This document shows, one piece after another, positions 9,809 through 17,952 of a DNA stretch of 64,000 nt (the stretch's first letter is position 1; the number at the start of each line of letters is the position of its first letter). The notes beneath the pieces were generated by a model. That model made no database searches. It was not told where the DNA came from and saw only the letters and a program-made list of their open reading frames with translations. This DNA is from Exiguobacterium sp. BMC-KP (GTDB taxonomy: Bacteria > Bacillota > Bacilli > Exiguobacteriales > Exiguobacteriaceae), in contig NZ_LGIW01000015.1 of assembly GCF_001275385.1 (NCBI RefSeq), positions 1,426,001 through 1,490,000 of the forward strand, given 5' to 3'. Position numbers and translations under genes: made by a program.

Positions 9809-10507
9809 TTACTCTGCTAACGTTCGAACGACTTCCATGACCATTTTTGCGGAATTGATTGACGCAATCTCGAGGAATTCATCAAACGAGAGTGACGCTT
9901 CTTCATTTGCGCTATCAGAAATCGAGCGTGTTACGACGAATGGTACACCAAACTGATGACATACTTGTGCAATTGGTGCTGCTTCCATCTCAACGGCTGC
10001 AACTTCTGGGAAATGTGCTTTGATTTGAGCAGAACGCTCTGAATCATGGATGAATGAATCACCTGTTGCAATCAATCCGTGAACGACACGAATCGCATCC
10101 ATGCGCTCGATGACAGCTTCTGCTGTTGCAACGAGCTTCGGATCTGCTTGATAGGCAGCTGGCATTCCAGGTACCTGTCCATATTCGTATCCAAATGCTG
10201 TCACGTCGACGTCATGGTGGCGCACTTCCGTTGAGACGACGACGTCCCCGATTGTTAAACCATCTTTAAATCCGCCAGCTGATCCCGTATTGATGACAGC
10301 ACTTGGCTTATAGTGATCAAGTAAAAGTGTCGTACCGATTGCAGCATTTACTTTTCCGATCCCTGATTTTAAGATAACGACGGGAACACTATTCAAAAGA
10401 CCTTCATAAAAATGATAGTTCGCGATGACTGTATCTTTACGTTCCGACAATTCGTTACGCAATAAGTTGACTTCTTCTTCCATTGCGCCGATGATTGCGA
10501 TTGGCAT
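9809..10507 (-). CDS. mtnN: 5'-methylthioadenosine/S-adenosylhomocysteine nucleosidase
   Basis: Cleaves the glycosidic bond of methylthioadenosine and S-adenosylhomocysteine, releasing adenine; part of methyl-cycle recycling and methionine salvage. The 232-residue protein begins [13 protein letters not shown], with the catalytic-site Glu in AMEEE. The second catalytic region [11 protein letters not shown] and the Asp of ISDSANEE are both present. The start chosen has GGAGG nine bases upstream; a longer in-frame start 18 bases earlier contains the ribosome binding site itself. It follows greA on the same strand, after a weak hairpin. Confidence 0.95.
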   Translation of the reverse strand: MPIAIIGAMEEEVNLLRNELSERKDTVIANYHFYEGLLNSVPVVILKSGIGKVNAAIGTTLLLDHYKPSAVINTGSAGGFKDGLTIGDVVVSTEVRHHDVDVTAFGYEYGQVPGMPAAYQADPKLVATAEAVIERMDAIRVVHGLIATGDSFIHDSERSAQIKAHFPEVAAVEMEAAPIAQVCHQFGVPFVVTRSISDSANEEASLSFDEFLEIASINSAKMVMEVVRTLAE

Positions 10508-10532
10508 ATTGCATTCCTCCATCAAACAGAAA

Positions 10533-10548
10533 GCCGGATTGCTCCGGC
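10533..10548 (-). terminator. Hairpin after greA
   Basis: GCCGGA pairs with TCCGGC around a GCAA-type tetraloop on the minus strand, followed by TTTCTGTTT. The T run is imperfect, so some read-through into mtnN is likely. Confidence 0.55.
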
Positions 10549-10559
10549 TCCTGACTTCT

Positions 10560-11033
10560 TTATTTAATCGATGTAATTTTTACTGCGTACTCGCCGCCTG
10601 GTGCTGGAACAGAGACTTGATCTCCGACTTGATGTCCCATTAAGCTCTTCGCAATTGGTGATTCGTTCGAGATTTTTCCTGTAAATGGATCTGCTTCCGC
10701 ACTACCAACGATTGTATACGTATCTTCTTCATTATCTTCGACACTCAAGAATGTTACTGTCGTTCCGATACCGACGACCGAGATGTCCTTCTCTTCTTCT
10801 GAGATGATCGCAACGTTACGAAGCATCTCTTCAAGTTGAGCAATTCGACCTTCGACCATTGCTTGTTCTTCTTTTGCCGAATCATATTCTGCGTTCTCTG
10901 AAAGGTCACCGAACGAACGGGCGATCTTAATGTTCTCGACAACTTCTTTCCGGCGGACTGACTTCAATTCATTCAATTCATTTTCAATGTTCGCTTTACC
11001 TTCAAGCGTCATGTAGTATTGCTTTTCTGCCAT
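10560..11033 (-). CDS. greA: Transcription elongation factor GreA
   Basis: A 157-residue factor that enters the secondary channel of RNA polymerase and stimulates transcript cleavage, rescuing backtracked complexes. The N-terminal coiled coil carries the acidic tip motif [16 protein letters not shown] (about residues 40-55). The C-terminal FKBP-like domain includes the [14 protein letters not shown] motif. The ATG at 11033 has AAGGAG ten bases upstream; an in-frame GTG nine bases earlier is too close to it. A promoter lies in the 3' end of udk. Confidence 0.96.
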   Translation of the reverse strand: MAEKQYYMTLEGKANIENELNELKSVRRKEVVENIKIARSFGDLSENAEYDSAKEEQAMVEGRIAQLEEMLRNVAIISEEEKDISVVGIGTTVTFLSVEDNEEDTYTIVGSAEADPFTGKISNESPIAKSLMGHQVGDQVSVPAPGGEYAVKITSIK

Positions 11034-11063
11034 TTTTGTCACGCTCCTTTTTATTCCACTAGT

Positions 11064-11093
11064 ATAGTATATTCACATCTTTTTTGGAATCAA
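11064..11093 (-). promoter_or_regulatory. Predicted greA promoter
   Basis: TTGATT (11093-11088) and TACTAT (11069-11064) on the minus strand are 18 bases apart. The -35 touches the last codons of udk, so greA can be transcribed independently of udk. Confidence 0.5.
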
Positions 11094-11737
11094 TATCCTC
11101 TTTGATCGAGTGCTGAACGATAATCAAGAATTGCTCGGATCTTCGTCACGAGTAAATCGATGGCGACATGATTCTCTCCACCTTCTGGTACGATGATATC
11201 CGCATAACGTTTTGTCGGTTCACAGAACTGCAGATGCATCGGACGAACGACGTTCGTATACTGCTCGACGACTGAATCAATCGAACGTCCCCGTTCATTG
11301 ATATCACGCTGCATCCGGCGAAGAATACGGACATCTGCATCCGTGTCGACGAACACCTTAATATCCATTAGTTCCCGTAACCGTTCGTCTTCAAGCGCTA
11401 AAATTCCTTCTACGATGATGACATCGCGTGGTTCAAGACGAATCGTCTCTTGTGCCCGTGTGTGGGCGACATAGTCATATACCGGTTTTTCAACGGCAAT
11501 GTTTTCACGGAGCGACTGAATGTGTTCGATCAACAGACCATTATCAAAAGCGAACGGATGATCATAATTCGTCTGATACCGCTCCTCCATTGATAAATCA
11601 CTTTGATCTTTATAGTACGCGTCTTGCTCAATCATGACGATTGATTCACTTGGAAACGCATCGACGAGTGAACGAGCCACCGTCGTTTTCCCTGAACCCG
11701 TTCCGCCCGCTACGCCTATTACTACCGGTTTTTGCAT
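11090..11737 (-). CDS. udk: Uridine kinase
   Basis: Phosphorylates uridine and cytidine in pyrimidine salvage. The 215-residue protein starts [20 protein letters not shown], with the P-loop GGTGSGKT at about residues 11-18. The family segments [22 protein letters not shown] and VYDYVAHTR follow. The ATG at 11737 is preceded by GGAGGA with correct spacing; upstream in-frame codons belong to the trmR 3' region. The order trmR-udk-greA resembles Bacillus, but the two U32 peptidase genes (trhP1/trhP2) found between trmR and udk there are missing. Confidence 0.96.
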   Translation of the reverse strand: MQKPVVIGVAGGTGSGKTTVARSLVDAFPSESIVMIEQDAYYKDQSDLSMEERYQTNYDHPFAFDNGLLIEHIQSLRENIAVEKPVYDYVAHTRAQETIRLEPRDVIIVEGILALEDERLRELMDIKVFVDTDADVRILRRMQRDINERGRSIDSVVEQYTNVVRPMHLQFCEPTKRYADIIVPEGGENHVAIDLLVTKIRAILDYRSALDQRGY

Positions 11738-11753
11738 GTCATTCGTTCCTCCA

Positions 11754-12392
11754 TCATTTTGACTTTTTCCGACTGACGGATACACCGTCACCGAGCGGAA
11801 AAATCGTCGTATCATATTGTTCTTGTTCCATCATCCAAACCGTAAATTCCTTGACGAGACGTACCAGTCGACGTCTTCTTCGATCAAATGTCTTCGGATC
11901 AGGCTCGAGGACATCTCCATGTAAGAAGAGATTATCTGTATACAGCACGCCGCCCTCTGGAATGAGTCGACCATACCCAGCAAAGAATTTCTTATATTGT
12001 CCTTTTGCGGCATCAATGAAGACTGCATCGAACTGCTCTTCAAGGGTTTCGGCTAATTCTACTGCATCACCAAAAATGATGTCAATCCGGTCTGCCACAT
12101 CTGACCGAGCGATGAAGGTTTTTGCTTCTTCATATCGTTTCGCATTTCGTTCAATCGTCGTAATGTGTGCATCCGGTAACGCGCGTGCCATCCGGATAGC
12201 ACTATATCCGATTGCTGTTCCGACTTCTAAAATACGCTTCGGTTGTTGTAATCGCAGGAGCGATAACAAGACTTCGGAACCGGTCAGTTCGATGATTGGT
12301 ATATGATGTTCTTCCGCGTAACGCTCCATCTCCATCAGTAGAGCATCGCGAGGATGAATCATCGATTCGACATAGGTCGTGAAATCCTTCAC
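11754..12392 (-). CDS. trmR: tRNA 5-hydroxyuridine O-methyltransferase
   Basis: A SAM-dependent O-methyltransferase of the TrmR/YrrM family, which in Bacillus methylates 5-hydroxyuridine at the tRNA wobble position to 5-methoxyuridine. Motif I is [29 protein letters not shown] holds the metal-binding acidic region, and [10 protein letters not shown] follows. I place the start at a GTG (12392) because GGGAG is eight bases upstream; the GTG at 12401 overlaps the ribosome binding site. Length about 212 residues, normal for the family. It sits between mltG and udk as in Bacillus. Confidence 0.88.
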   Translation of the reverse strand: MKDFTTYVESMIHPRDALLMEMERYAEEHHIPIIELTGSEVLLSLLRLQQPKRILEVGTAIGYSAIRMARALPDAHITTIERNAKRYEEAKTFIARSDVADRIDIIFGDAVELAETLEEQFDAVFIDAAKGQYKKFFAGYGRLIPEGGVLYTDNLFLHGDVLEPDPKTFDRRRRRLVRLVKEFTVWMMEQEQYDTTIFPLGDGVSVSRKKSK

Positions 12393-12420
12393 GCCATTCA
12401 CTCCCTCTTCCGCATAAACA

Positions 12421-12454
12421 GGTTGACTTGAAGCGAACTTCCCGCTTCAACCCA
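12421..12454 (-). other. Hairpin between mltG and trmR
   Basis: On the minus strand GGGTTGAAGCG pairs imperfectly with CGCTTCAAGTCAACC. There is no T run after it, so it is more likely an mRNA-stability or processing hairpin than a terminator. Confidence 0.45.
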
Positions 12455-12463
12455 ACCCGTTGC

Positions 12464-13612
12464 TCATTGCTCTTTACTCGCTTCGTATTCTACCCATTCC
12501 GGTTTATACTTCACGACGTTTCGTTGATGTTCTTCATATGTCTCTTCATATAGAATCTGTCCTCGTGGATGTTTATCACTTGGTGGACGGGCGAAGAAAT
12601 AGACATATTTTGTTTTATTCGGGTTTAAAACAGCCAACACAGAATCTTTACTGACTGTTGAAATCGGACCGATTGGAATCCCTTCGTACTTATACGTGTT
12701 GTACTTCGAGTTATTCTCAAGATCCTTCAGCGTCGTTAACGCCGTATTTTCACCTGTGCCATACCAAACGGTTGGATCGGATTGGAGTTTCATCCCATCA
12801 TCCAATCGATTTTTGAAAACACCGGCGATTTCACGACGATCATCTGGTGTCGCCGCTTCACGCTCAACCATAGAACCGAGGCTGAGTACTTCATGGAAGG
12901 TCATGCCTGATTTTCGAATAGCATCCTCATTTTCATCGTAAACTTTTTCTGTTTCATCGAGCATCGTCTCGACGATTTGATTGATACTTTTTCCTTTATC
13001 AAACTCATACGTTGCTGGGAAGAGATAGCCTTCAAGTGCATATAAGACACCATCTTTCTTCACTTCGTCCGTCAACATCGGATATTTTTCAATCATTCCA
13101 TCGATGAACGTCGCATCTGTCAATTCTTTTCGAACTGTCTCTTCTTTGAATTTTGTTGCTTTCGCAATCAAAGCGATTTGACGATCCATCGTGATACCTT
13201 CTGGTAACGTGATTTTCACATCCGCTGCCTTCATGACCGTTCCCGTCTTCAATTCATTGATGATTTCATCCGGAGACATGGCTTGTGACAGGGTATACGT
13301 ACCCGCCTGGAATGACGATTCATTCTTATAACGGACGTAATAACGGAAAATTGTCTCGTTCGCAATCAAGTCTTTTTCCTTTAGTAGAGAAGCAATCGTA
13401 CTCGTTCCTGCTCCTAAAGGAACTTCGACTTTGACGGATTTCGTCGCTTCTTCATCGACCGGTTCAAGCGCATTTTTCAAAAAGACATAGACGACCGCAC
13501 TGGCAACTAGAAAAATCGTCAACAATACAGAAAGGATGATCAGCGTAATCCGGCGTGATGTCCGGCGTCGCCTTTTTTCGATTTCGGCATTTTGCTTCCA
13601 TTCGTTTTCCAT
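12464..13612 (-). CDS. mltG: Endolytic murein transglycosylase MltG
   Basis: A single-pass membrane enzyme that cuts nascent glycan strands and helps set their length. The 382-residue protein has a charged cytoplasmic start (KRRRRTSRR), one transmembrane segment at about residues 22-45, a LysM-like region, and the YceG catalytic domain. The conserved glutamate is Glu250 in SMVEREAATPDDR, and the LEGYLFPATY motif lies at 193-202. GGAGG precedes the ATG. It lies downstream of the two DUF1292 genes but is separated from them by a strong terminator. Confidence 0.94.
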   Translation of the reverse strand: MENEWKQNAEIEKRRRRTSRRITLIILSVLLTIFLVASAVVYVFLKNALEPVDEEATKSVKVEVPLGAGTSTIASLLKEKDLIANETIFRYYVRYKNESSFQAGTYTLSQAMSPDEIINELKTGTVMKAADVKITLPEGITMDRQIALIAKATKFKEETVRKELTDATFIDGMIEKYPMLTDEVKKDGVLYALEGYLFPATYEFDKGKSINQIVETMLDETEKVYDENEDAIRKSGMTFHEVLSLGSMVEREAATPDDRREIAGVFKNRLDDGMKLQSDPTVWYGTGENTALTTLKDLENNSKYNTYKYEGIPIGPISTVSKDSVLAVLNPNKTKYVYFFARPPSDKHPRGQILYEETYEEHQRNVVKYKPEWVEYEASKEQ

Positions 13613-13638
13613 CGGTTCCTCCTTCTTCTCTTAAAACA

Positions 13639-13677
13639 AGGTGACATCGTAAGAGAAAGTCTCTTACGATGTCACCT
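13639..13677 (-). terminator. Strong terminator after the DUF1292 gene pair
   Basis: A perfect 17-bp inverted repeat (13639-13655 with 13661-13677) around a five-base loop. On the minus strand it is followed by TTGTTTT. It closes the ireB-ruvX-DUF1292 unit. Confidence 0.85.
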
Positions 13678-13690
13678 GTCATGAGTCGGG

Positions 13691-13984
13691 TTAGTCTAAC
13701 TGATCTTCAAGCGTGTTAAAGACTTCTTCGATTTCATCCCAAGTCTCTGTATCATCTTCATCGATTGGTACGAGATTGAAGTCGTTGTCTCCATCACCGT
13801 ATTCATCGAGTTCGTAAACAAAGATATCGACTTCTTCTGCTTCGTCATAATCTGCTCCGATTGGCTCGAGGAAGATGTACGTCTTGCTCGAACGTGGGCT
13901 TTCATAACGTAGACGTTCTGCGAATTCGAAATCATTTCCTTCGCCGTCCGGAATTACGTAACGTGTTGGTTCATTCTGTTGCAT
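13691..13984 (-). CDS. DUF1292 protein (YrzB family), downstream copy
   Basis: A 97-residue, very acidic protein. It has the DUF1292 pattern of beta-strand segments around KTYIFLEPIGAD and VYELDEYGDGDNDFNLVPI, ending in an acidic TWDEIEEVFNTL helix. Its function is not established. It overlaps the upstream DUF1292 gene by 14 bases and is clearly its paralogue, with aligned motifs throughout. It is placed between ruvX and mltG as yrzB is in Bacillus. Confidence 0.9.
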   Translation of the reverse strand: MQQNEPTRYVIPDGEGNDFEFAERLRYESPRSSKTYIFLEPIGADYDEAEEVDIFVYELDEYGDGDNDFNLVPIDEDDTETWDEIEEVFNTLEDQLD

Positions 13985-14258
13985 CAGTGATCCGCTCCTT
14001 TAACGCAAGCTCGAGTTCATCCCAAGTTTGCTCATCATTTTCATCAATCAGGCTCAATTCAAAATCATCTTCGCCTTCTCCATATTCATCGATCTCACAG
14101 ATGATCAAATCATCTGCTCCTTCGTCAGGGTTACCGATCATTTCAAGAAACAGATAGGTTTTTCCTGTACGTTCACTCGAGTAACGGTACCATTCTTCGA
14201 AAAGATGTTCCCCGCCCTCTTCATCTGGAAAGAGATACTGACGTTTTTCTTCAGCCAT
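13971..14258 (-). CDS. DUF1292 protein (YrzB family), upstream copy
   Basis: A 95-residue acidic protein of the same family as the next gene. Shared landmarks are the KTYLFLEMIGN strand, the ICEIDEYGEGEDDFELSLI segment and the C-terminal TWDELELAL helix. I chose the ATG at 14258 because AAGGGGGAG lies at normal distance; an ATG 18 bases earlier overlaps that signal. It follows ruvX with a short gap. Bacillus normally has one gene here, so this is a tandem duplication. Function unknown. Confidence 0.88.
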   Translation of the reverse strand: MAEEKRQYLFPDEEGGEHLFEEWYRYSSERTGKTYLFLEMIGNPDEGADDLIICEIDEYGEGEDDFELSLIDENDEQTWDELELALKERITDATE

Positions 14259-14272
14259 CGGTTTCTCCCCCT

Positions 14273-14695
14273 TCATCGGTTCGTCCGATCCAAATACGAT
14301 TGCAGGATCATGACAGCAGCCATCTTATCGATGACTTGTTTGCGTTTCTTACGACTAACATCGGCATCGATCAGCATCCGTTCTGCTTGCATCGTCGTCA
14401 AACGTTCATCCATGAAGACGACCTCAAGTCCAGTATGCTGTTCGATTTCCTTCGCAAAGGCTTGACTCGCCTCTGCACGAGGACCGATGGAACCGTTCAT
14501 GTTTTTCGGAAGACCAATGACTAAGATTTCGACATTGTATGTCTTCATGATGACATCGAGCCGTTTGAAGGCTTCTGGATAATCGGGTTCCGTCCACTTG
14601 ACCGTCTCGACGCCTTGTGCCGTCCAGCCCATCAAGTCACTGACCGCTACTCCAATCGTCTTCGAACCGACATCTAGTCCCATTGCACGTTTCAT
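14273..14695 (-). CDS. ruvX: RuvX/YqgF family RNase H-fold nuclease
   Basis: A 140-residue YqgF-family protein, described as a Holliday-junction resolvase-like nuclease and implicated in 16S rRNA 5' end maturation. Acidic active-site landmarks are visible: Asp9 in [15 protein letters not shown], the GLPKNMNGS loop, the Glu/Arg motif [10 protein letters not shown] and the terminal [14 protein letters not shown]. The start codon overlaps the ireB stop (ATGA), indicating translational coupling. The neighbourhood (alaS, ireB, ruvX, DUF1292) is conserved in Bacillales. Confidence 0.95.
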   Translation of the reverse strand: MKRAMGLDVGSKTIGVAVSDLMGWTAQGVETVKWTEPDYPEAFKRLDVIMKTYNVEILVIGLPKNMNGSIGPRAEASQAFAKEIEQHTGLEVVFMDERLTTMQAERMLIDADVSRKKRKQVIDKMAAVMILQSYLDRTNR

Positions 14696-14961
14696 TTTGA
14701 ATTTCCACTCTCCGCCAAATAAGATTTCACGAGTTCTTCGAGCAATTCGTCGCGTTCAATCTTACGAATTAAGTTACGTGCGTCATTATGACGAGGAATG
14801 TAAGCAGGATCTCCAGATAGGAGATAGCCGACGATTTGGTTGATCGGATGATATCCTTTTTCTTCTAAAGCATGATAGACCGTCAACAACACATCACGTG
14901 TCGCTGCCTTGTTATCGTCTTCTGGAAAGTTAAATTTCATCGTTTGATCCATCTGACTCAC
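14692..14961 (-). CDS. IreB family regulatory protein (YrzL)
   Basis: A small protein of the IreB family, described in enterococci as a regulatory phosphoprotein linked to the PASTA kinase IreK and cephalosporin tolerance. The conserved start [13 protein letters not shown] and the segment [20 protein letters not shown] are diagnostic. I use a GTG at 14961 because GAGGTGAT lies just upstream and gives [12 protein letters not shown], as in the family. ATGs at 14967 and 14985 are too close to, or before, that signal. It overlaps ruvX by four bases and follows alaS closely. Confidence 0.88.
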   Translation of the reverse strand: MSQMDQTMKFNFPEDDNKAATRDVLLTVYHALEEKGYHPINQIVGYLLSGDPAYIPRHNDARNLIRKIERDELLEELVKSYLAESGNSK

Positions 14962-14995
14962 GTTCATCACCTCTTTCATATACACTACGTTTCTA

Positions 14996-17638
14996 TTATG
15001 CCAGTGATTGCACGTATTGTGAAGCGTACGCGAGTGCTTCTTCTAATTTCGACGCATCTTTTCCGCCAGCTTGAGCCATGTCAGGGCGACCGCCACCACC
15101 ACCGCCACAGCGTGTTGCGACTTCCTTGATCAATTTACCAGCATGGTATCCTTGGTCAATTAAATCTTTTGAGACGCTTGCGACGAGATTGACTTTCTCA
15201 CCTTGCGCACTACCGAGTACGATGATTGCTGAGCCGATCGAGCTCTTTAACTCATCCATCATGCCACGAAGTGCATCCATGTCTGAGACATCGACACGTT
15301 TTGCAAGGACACGTACACCGTTGATTTCTTCGACATCATCCTTAAGCGAAGCTGCTTCGATGTTTGCAAGTTTTGCTTGCAACGATTCGTTTGCTCGTTC
15401 TGTCTCACGGAGCTGTTGTTGCAACGCTTCGATACGGACAGGAACTTCTGTCGTCTTCGTCTTTAGAACAGACGCTGCTTGCTCAAGTGTTTCTAAGTGC
15501 TGATTCATGACACGATATGCGCCTGCACCCGTTACGGCTTCGATTCGGCGTGTACCTGCTCCGATACCAGACTCTGAAACGATCTTGAACAAGCCGATTT
15601 CTGCTGTGTTCCCGACGTGGATCCCGCCACACAATTCAATCGAGTATGTGCCCGCTGAGACAACACGAACTGTTTCACCGTACTTCTCACCGAACAATGC
15701 CATTGCACCTTTTGCTTTTGCATCAGCAATGTTCATCTCTTCGATATCGACCGGTAGAGATGCCCAGATCGCTTGGTTAACGTCTTGTTCGATTTTCGTC
15801 AATTCTTCTTGTGTCACGGCACCAAAGTGTGAGAAGTCAAAACGAAGACGTTCTGGAGAAACGAGTGATCCCGCTTGGTTGACGTGTGTGCCGAGCGTAT
15901 CTTTTAATGCTTTATGAAGCAAGTGTGTTGCCGTATGGTTTTTCGTGACCGCTTTACGTTCTGCTGCTTCGACGTTTGCAACGACGTCTGCTGCTTCAGT
16001 TGCAATCCCTGTACGGACGATGACTGTGTGCAAGTTTTGACCGTTCGGTGCTTTTTGAACATCTTTGACATCAAGAACGAAGTCTTTGCCTTCGATTGTT
16101 CCTGTATCTGCGACTTCACCACCACTTTCAGCATAGAACGGTGTGATGTCGAGAATAACTTGTGCTTCTTCACCAGCAGCCACTTCTGTGACTCGTTCTC
16201 CATCATGCAACAATGCGATGATTTTTGCATCCGCCTTAAGGTCGGTATAGCCGACGAACGTACTTTTATCTTTTAGCGTCGAGAGGACTTCCGATTGCTG
16301 TTGCATCGAACCACTCTCTTCACGCGCTGCACGCGCACGCTGGCGTTGTGCATCCATCGCTTGTTTGAAGCCTTCTTCATCAACAGACATTTGATGATCT
16401 TCAGCATACTCGACCGTCAATTCAAGTGGGAAACCGTATGTGTCATAAAGACGGAACGCATCTTCACCACTGATGACATGCTCACCGTTTGCTTTAGAAT
16501 TCTGAGCCACTGTGTTCAAGATTGCAAGACCGTCATGAAGTGTCTCGTGGAAACGCTCTTCTTCATTTTTGATGACACGTTTGATGAAGTCTGCTTTTTC
16601 TGGAACTTGTGGGTAGAAGTCGACCATGACATTACCGACCGTATCGACGAGTTCATACATGAACGGACGCTCGATGCCAAGCATCTTCGCATAACGAACT
16701 GCACGGCGCAATAAACGACGAAGGACATATCCGCGACCTTCATTCGAAGGAAGCGCACCGTCACCGATTGCGAATGAAACCGTACGGATGTGGTCTGCGA
16801 TGACTTTGAACGCTACATCGAGTTTCGAGTCGTCACGGTAGATTTTGCCGCTAATCTCTTCTGTTTTATGGATGATTGGCATGAACAGATCCGTATCGAA
16901 GTTCGTTGGGACATCCTGCATGACACATGCCATCCGTTCGAGTCCCATTCCTGTATCGATGTTTTTACGTGGAAGCTCCGTGTAGTTGCCGTGTCCATCG
17001 TGGTTGTATTGACTGAAGACGATATTCCAGATCTCAAGATAACGTTCGTTTTCACCACCTGGGTAAAGTTCTGAATCGTTCGGATCATCTCCGAAAGCTG
17101 GTCCACGGTCGAAGAAGATTTCCGTATTCGGACCGGATGGACCTTCACCGATTTCCCAGAAGTTATCTTCTAGTGGAATGATTCGTTCAGCTGGTACGCC
17201 GAGTTCTAACCAGATTTGACGTGCTGCGTCATCTTCCGGGTGAATCGTGACCGAGAGACGTTCCGGATCAAGACCGTACCAGTCATCGCTCGTTAAGAGT
17301 TCCCAGCCCCATTTGATGGCATCTTCGCGGAAGTAATCACCGACGGAGAAGTTCCCGAGCATCTCAAAGAATGTATGGTGACGTGCTGTTTTCCCGACGT
17401 TTTCGATATCGTTCGTCCGGATTGATTTTTGTGCGTTGACGATACGTGGATTGTCAGGAATGACGCGACCATCAAAATATTTTTTGAGTGTCGCAACACC
17501 TGAGTTGATCCACAAGAGTGATGGATCTTCGACCGGTACGAGTGAAGCACTCGGTTCGATCGCATGTCCTTTACTCTGGAAGAAATCGAGATACATCTGA
17601 CGGATTTGTGCACCCGTTAATGGTTTTAATGCTTTCAT
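14996..17638 (-). CDS. alaS: Alanyl-tRNA synthetase
   Basis: An 880-residue class II synthetase that charges tRNA-Ala and edits mischarged Ser/Gly. The catalytic core is at the N-terminus ([18 protein letters not shown], then [13 protein letters not shown]). The editing domain carries the zinc-binding [11 protein letters not shown] and CGGIHVG motifs. The C-Ala domain ends in a Gly-rich stretch with [12 protein letters not shown]. Length is normal. Expression is controlled by the alanine T-box upstream. It is followed at 34 bases by the ireB-ruvX-DUF1292 genes, so these may be co-transcribed. Confidence 0.98.
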   Translation of the reverse strand: MKALKPLTGAQIRQMYLDFFQSKGHAIEPSASLVPVEDPSLLWINSGVATLKKYFDGRVIPDNPRIVNAQKSIRTNDIENVGKTARHHTFFEMLGNFSVGDYFREDAIKWGWELLTSDDWYGLDPERLSVTIHPEDDAARQIWLELGVPAERIIPLEDNFWEIGEGPSGPNTEIFFDRGPAFGDDPNDSELYPGGENERYLEIWNIVFSQYNHDGHGNYTELPRKNIDTGMGLERMACVMQDVPTNFDTDLFMPIIHKTEEISGKIYRDDSKLDVAFKVIADHIRTVSFAIGDGALPSNEGRGYVLRRLLRRAVRYAKMLGIERPFMYELVDTVGNVMVDFYPQVPEKADFIKRVIKNEEERFHETLHDGLAILNTVAQNSKANGEHVISGEDAFRLYDTYGFPLELTVEYAEDHQMSVDEEGFKQAMDAQRQRARAAREESGSMQQQSEVLSTLKDKSTFVGYTDLKADAKIIALLHDGERVTEVAAGEEAQVILDITPFYAESGGEVADTGTIEGKDFVLDVKDVQKAPNGQNLHTVIVRTGIATEAADVVANVEAAERKAVTKNHTATHLLHKALKDTLGTHVNQAGSLVSPERLRFDFSHFGAVTQEELTKIEQDVNQAIWASLPVDIEEMNIADAKAKGAMALFGEKYGETVRVVSAGTYSIELCGGIHVGNTAEIGLFKIVSESGIGAGTRRIEAVTGAGAYRVMNQHLETLEQAASVLKTKTTEVPVRIEALQQQLRETERANESLQAKLANIEAASLKDDVEEINGVRVLAKRVDVSDMDALRGMMDELKSSIGSAIIVLGSAQGEKVNLVASVSKDLIDQGYHAGKLIKEVATRCGGGGGGRPDMAQAGGKDASKLEEALAYASQYVQSLA

Positions 17639-17664
17639 GAAAAGTTACCCCCATTGTTTTATTT

Positions 17665-17918
17665 GGACGCAAAAAAGCGATGCTTTCATCCCTGAAAAGG
17701 GACGAAAGCATCGCTTCCGTGGTACCACCCTCGTTCGTAAGCAACGACATTGCTTACCTCGAACATCTGATAACGGGGATGACCCGCAGGTGTTTACACC
17801 CGACTCCGGAAGGAGCTTCAAAGGAACTCGAGAAAGTGATTGCAGCAGGCTCACTTCTCTCTGGACTCGAGTTTTCCTTTTACTTATCTTCCATCAACGT
17901 GTTACGTCCATTCATCTA
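17665..17918 (-). promoter_or_regulatory. T-box leader (alanine) of alaS
   Basis: The minus strand carries the antiterminator T-box AGGGTGGTACCACGG (17732-17718). It is followed by a long terminator hairpin, GCGATGCTTTCGTCCC paired with GGGATGAAAGCATCGC (17715-17678), and a T run. In stem I, CTCGAG arms enclose a loop, and the specifier strand reads TTTGAA-GCT, giving a GCT (Ala) codon at 17817-17815. Uncharged tRNA-Ala should favour antitermination. A TTGACG (17952-17947) to AATAAT (17929-17924) promoter with 17-base spacing precedes it. Confidence 0.93.
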
Positions 17919-17923
17919 CCGTG

Positions 17924-17952
17924 ATTATTACCTATCGAACAGCATCCGTCAA
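17924..17952 (-). promoter_or_regulatory. Promoter of the alaS T-box transcript
   Basis: The -35 TTGACG (17952-17947) and the -10 AATAAT (17929-17924) are 17 bases apart on the minus strand. The -35 contains the TGA stop codon of recD2, so the promoter begins exactly where the upstream gene ends. Confidence 0.65.

Noticed and set aside
11641-12306. Plus-strand open frame of 221 codons opposite trmR and udk
   Set aside because: It is antisense to two clearly identified genes and rich in Ser/Arg from codon mirroring; no family features.
12421-12454. Hairpin between mltG and trmR as a terminator
   Set aside because: There is no T run after the stem, so it is listed only as an intercistronic hairpin.
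14692-14985. ireB starting at the first ATG (14985)
   Set aside because: That ATG lies before the GAGGTGAT ribosome binding site; the GTG at 14961 gives the family N-terminus.
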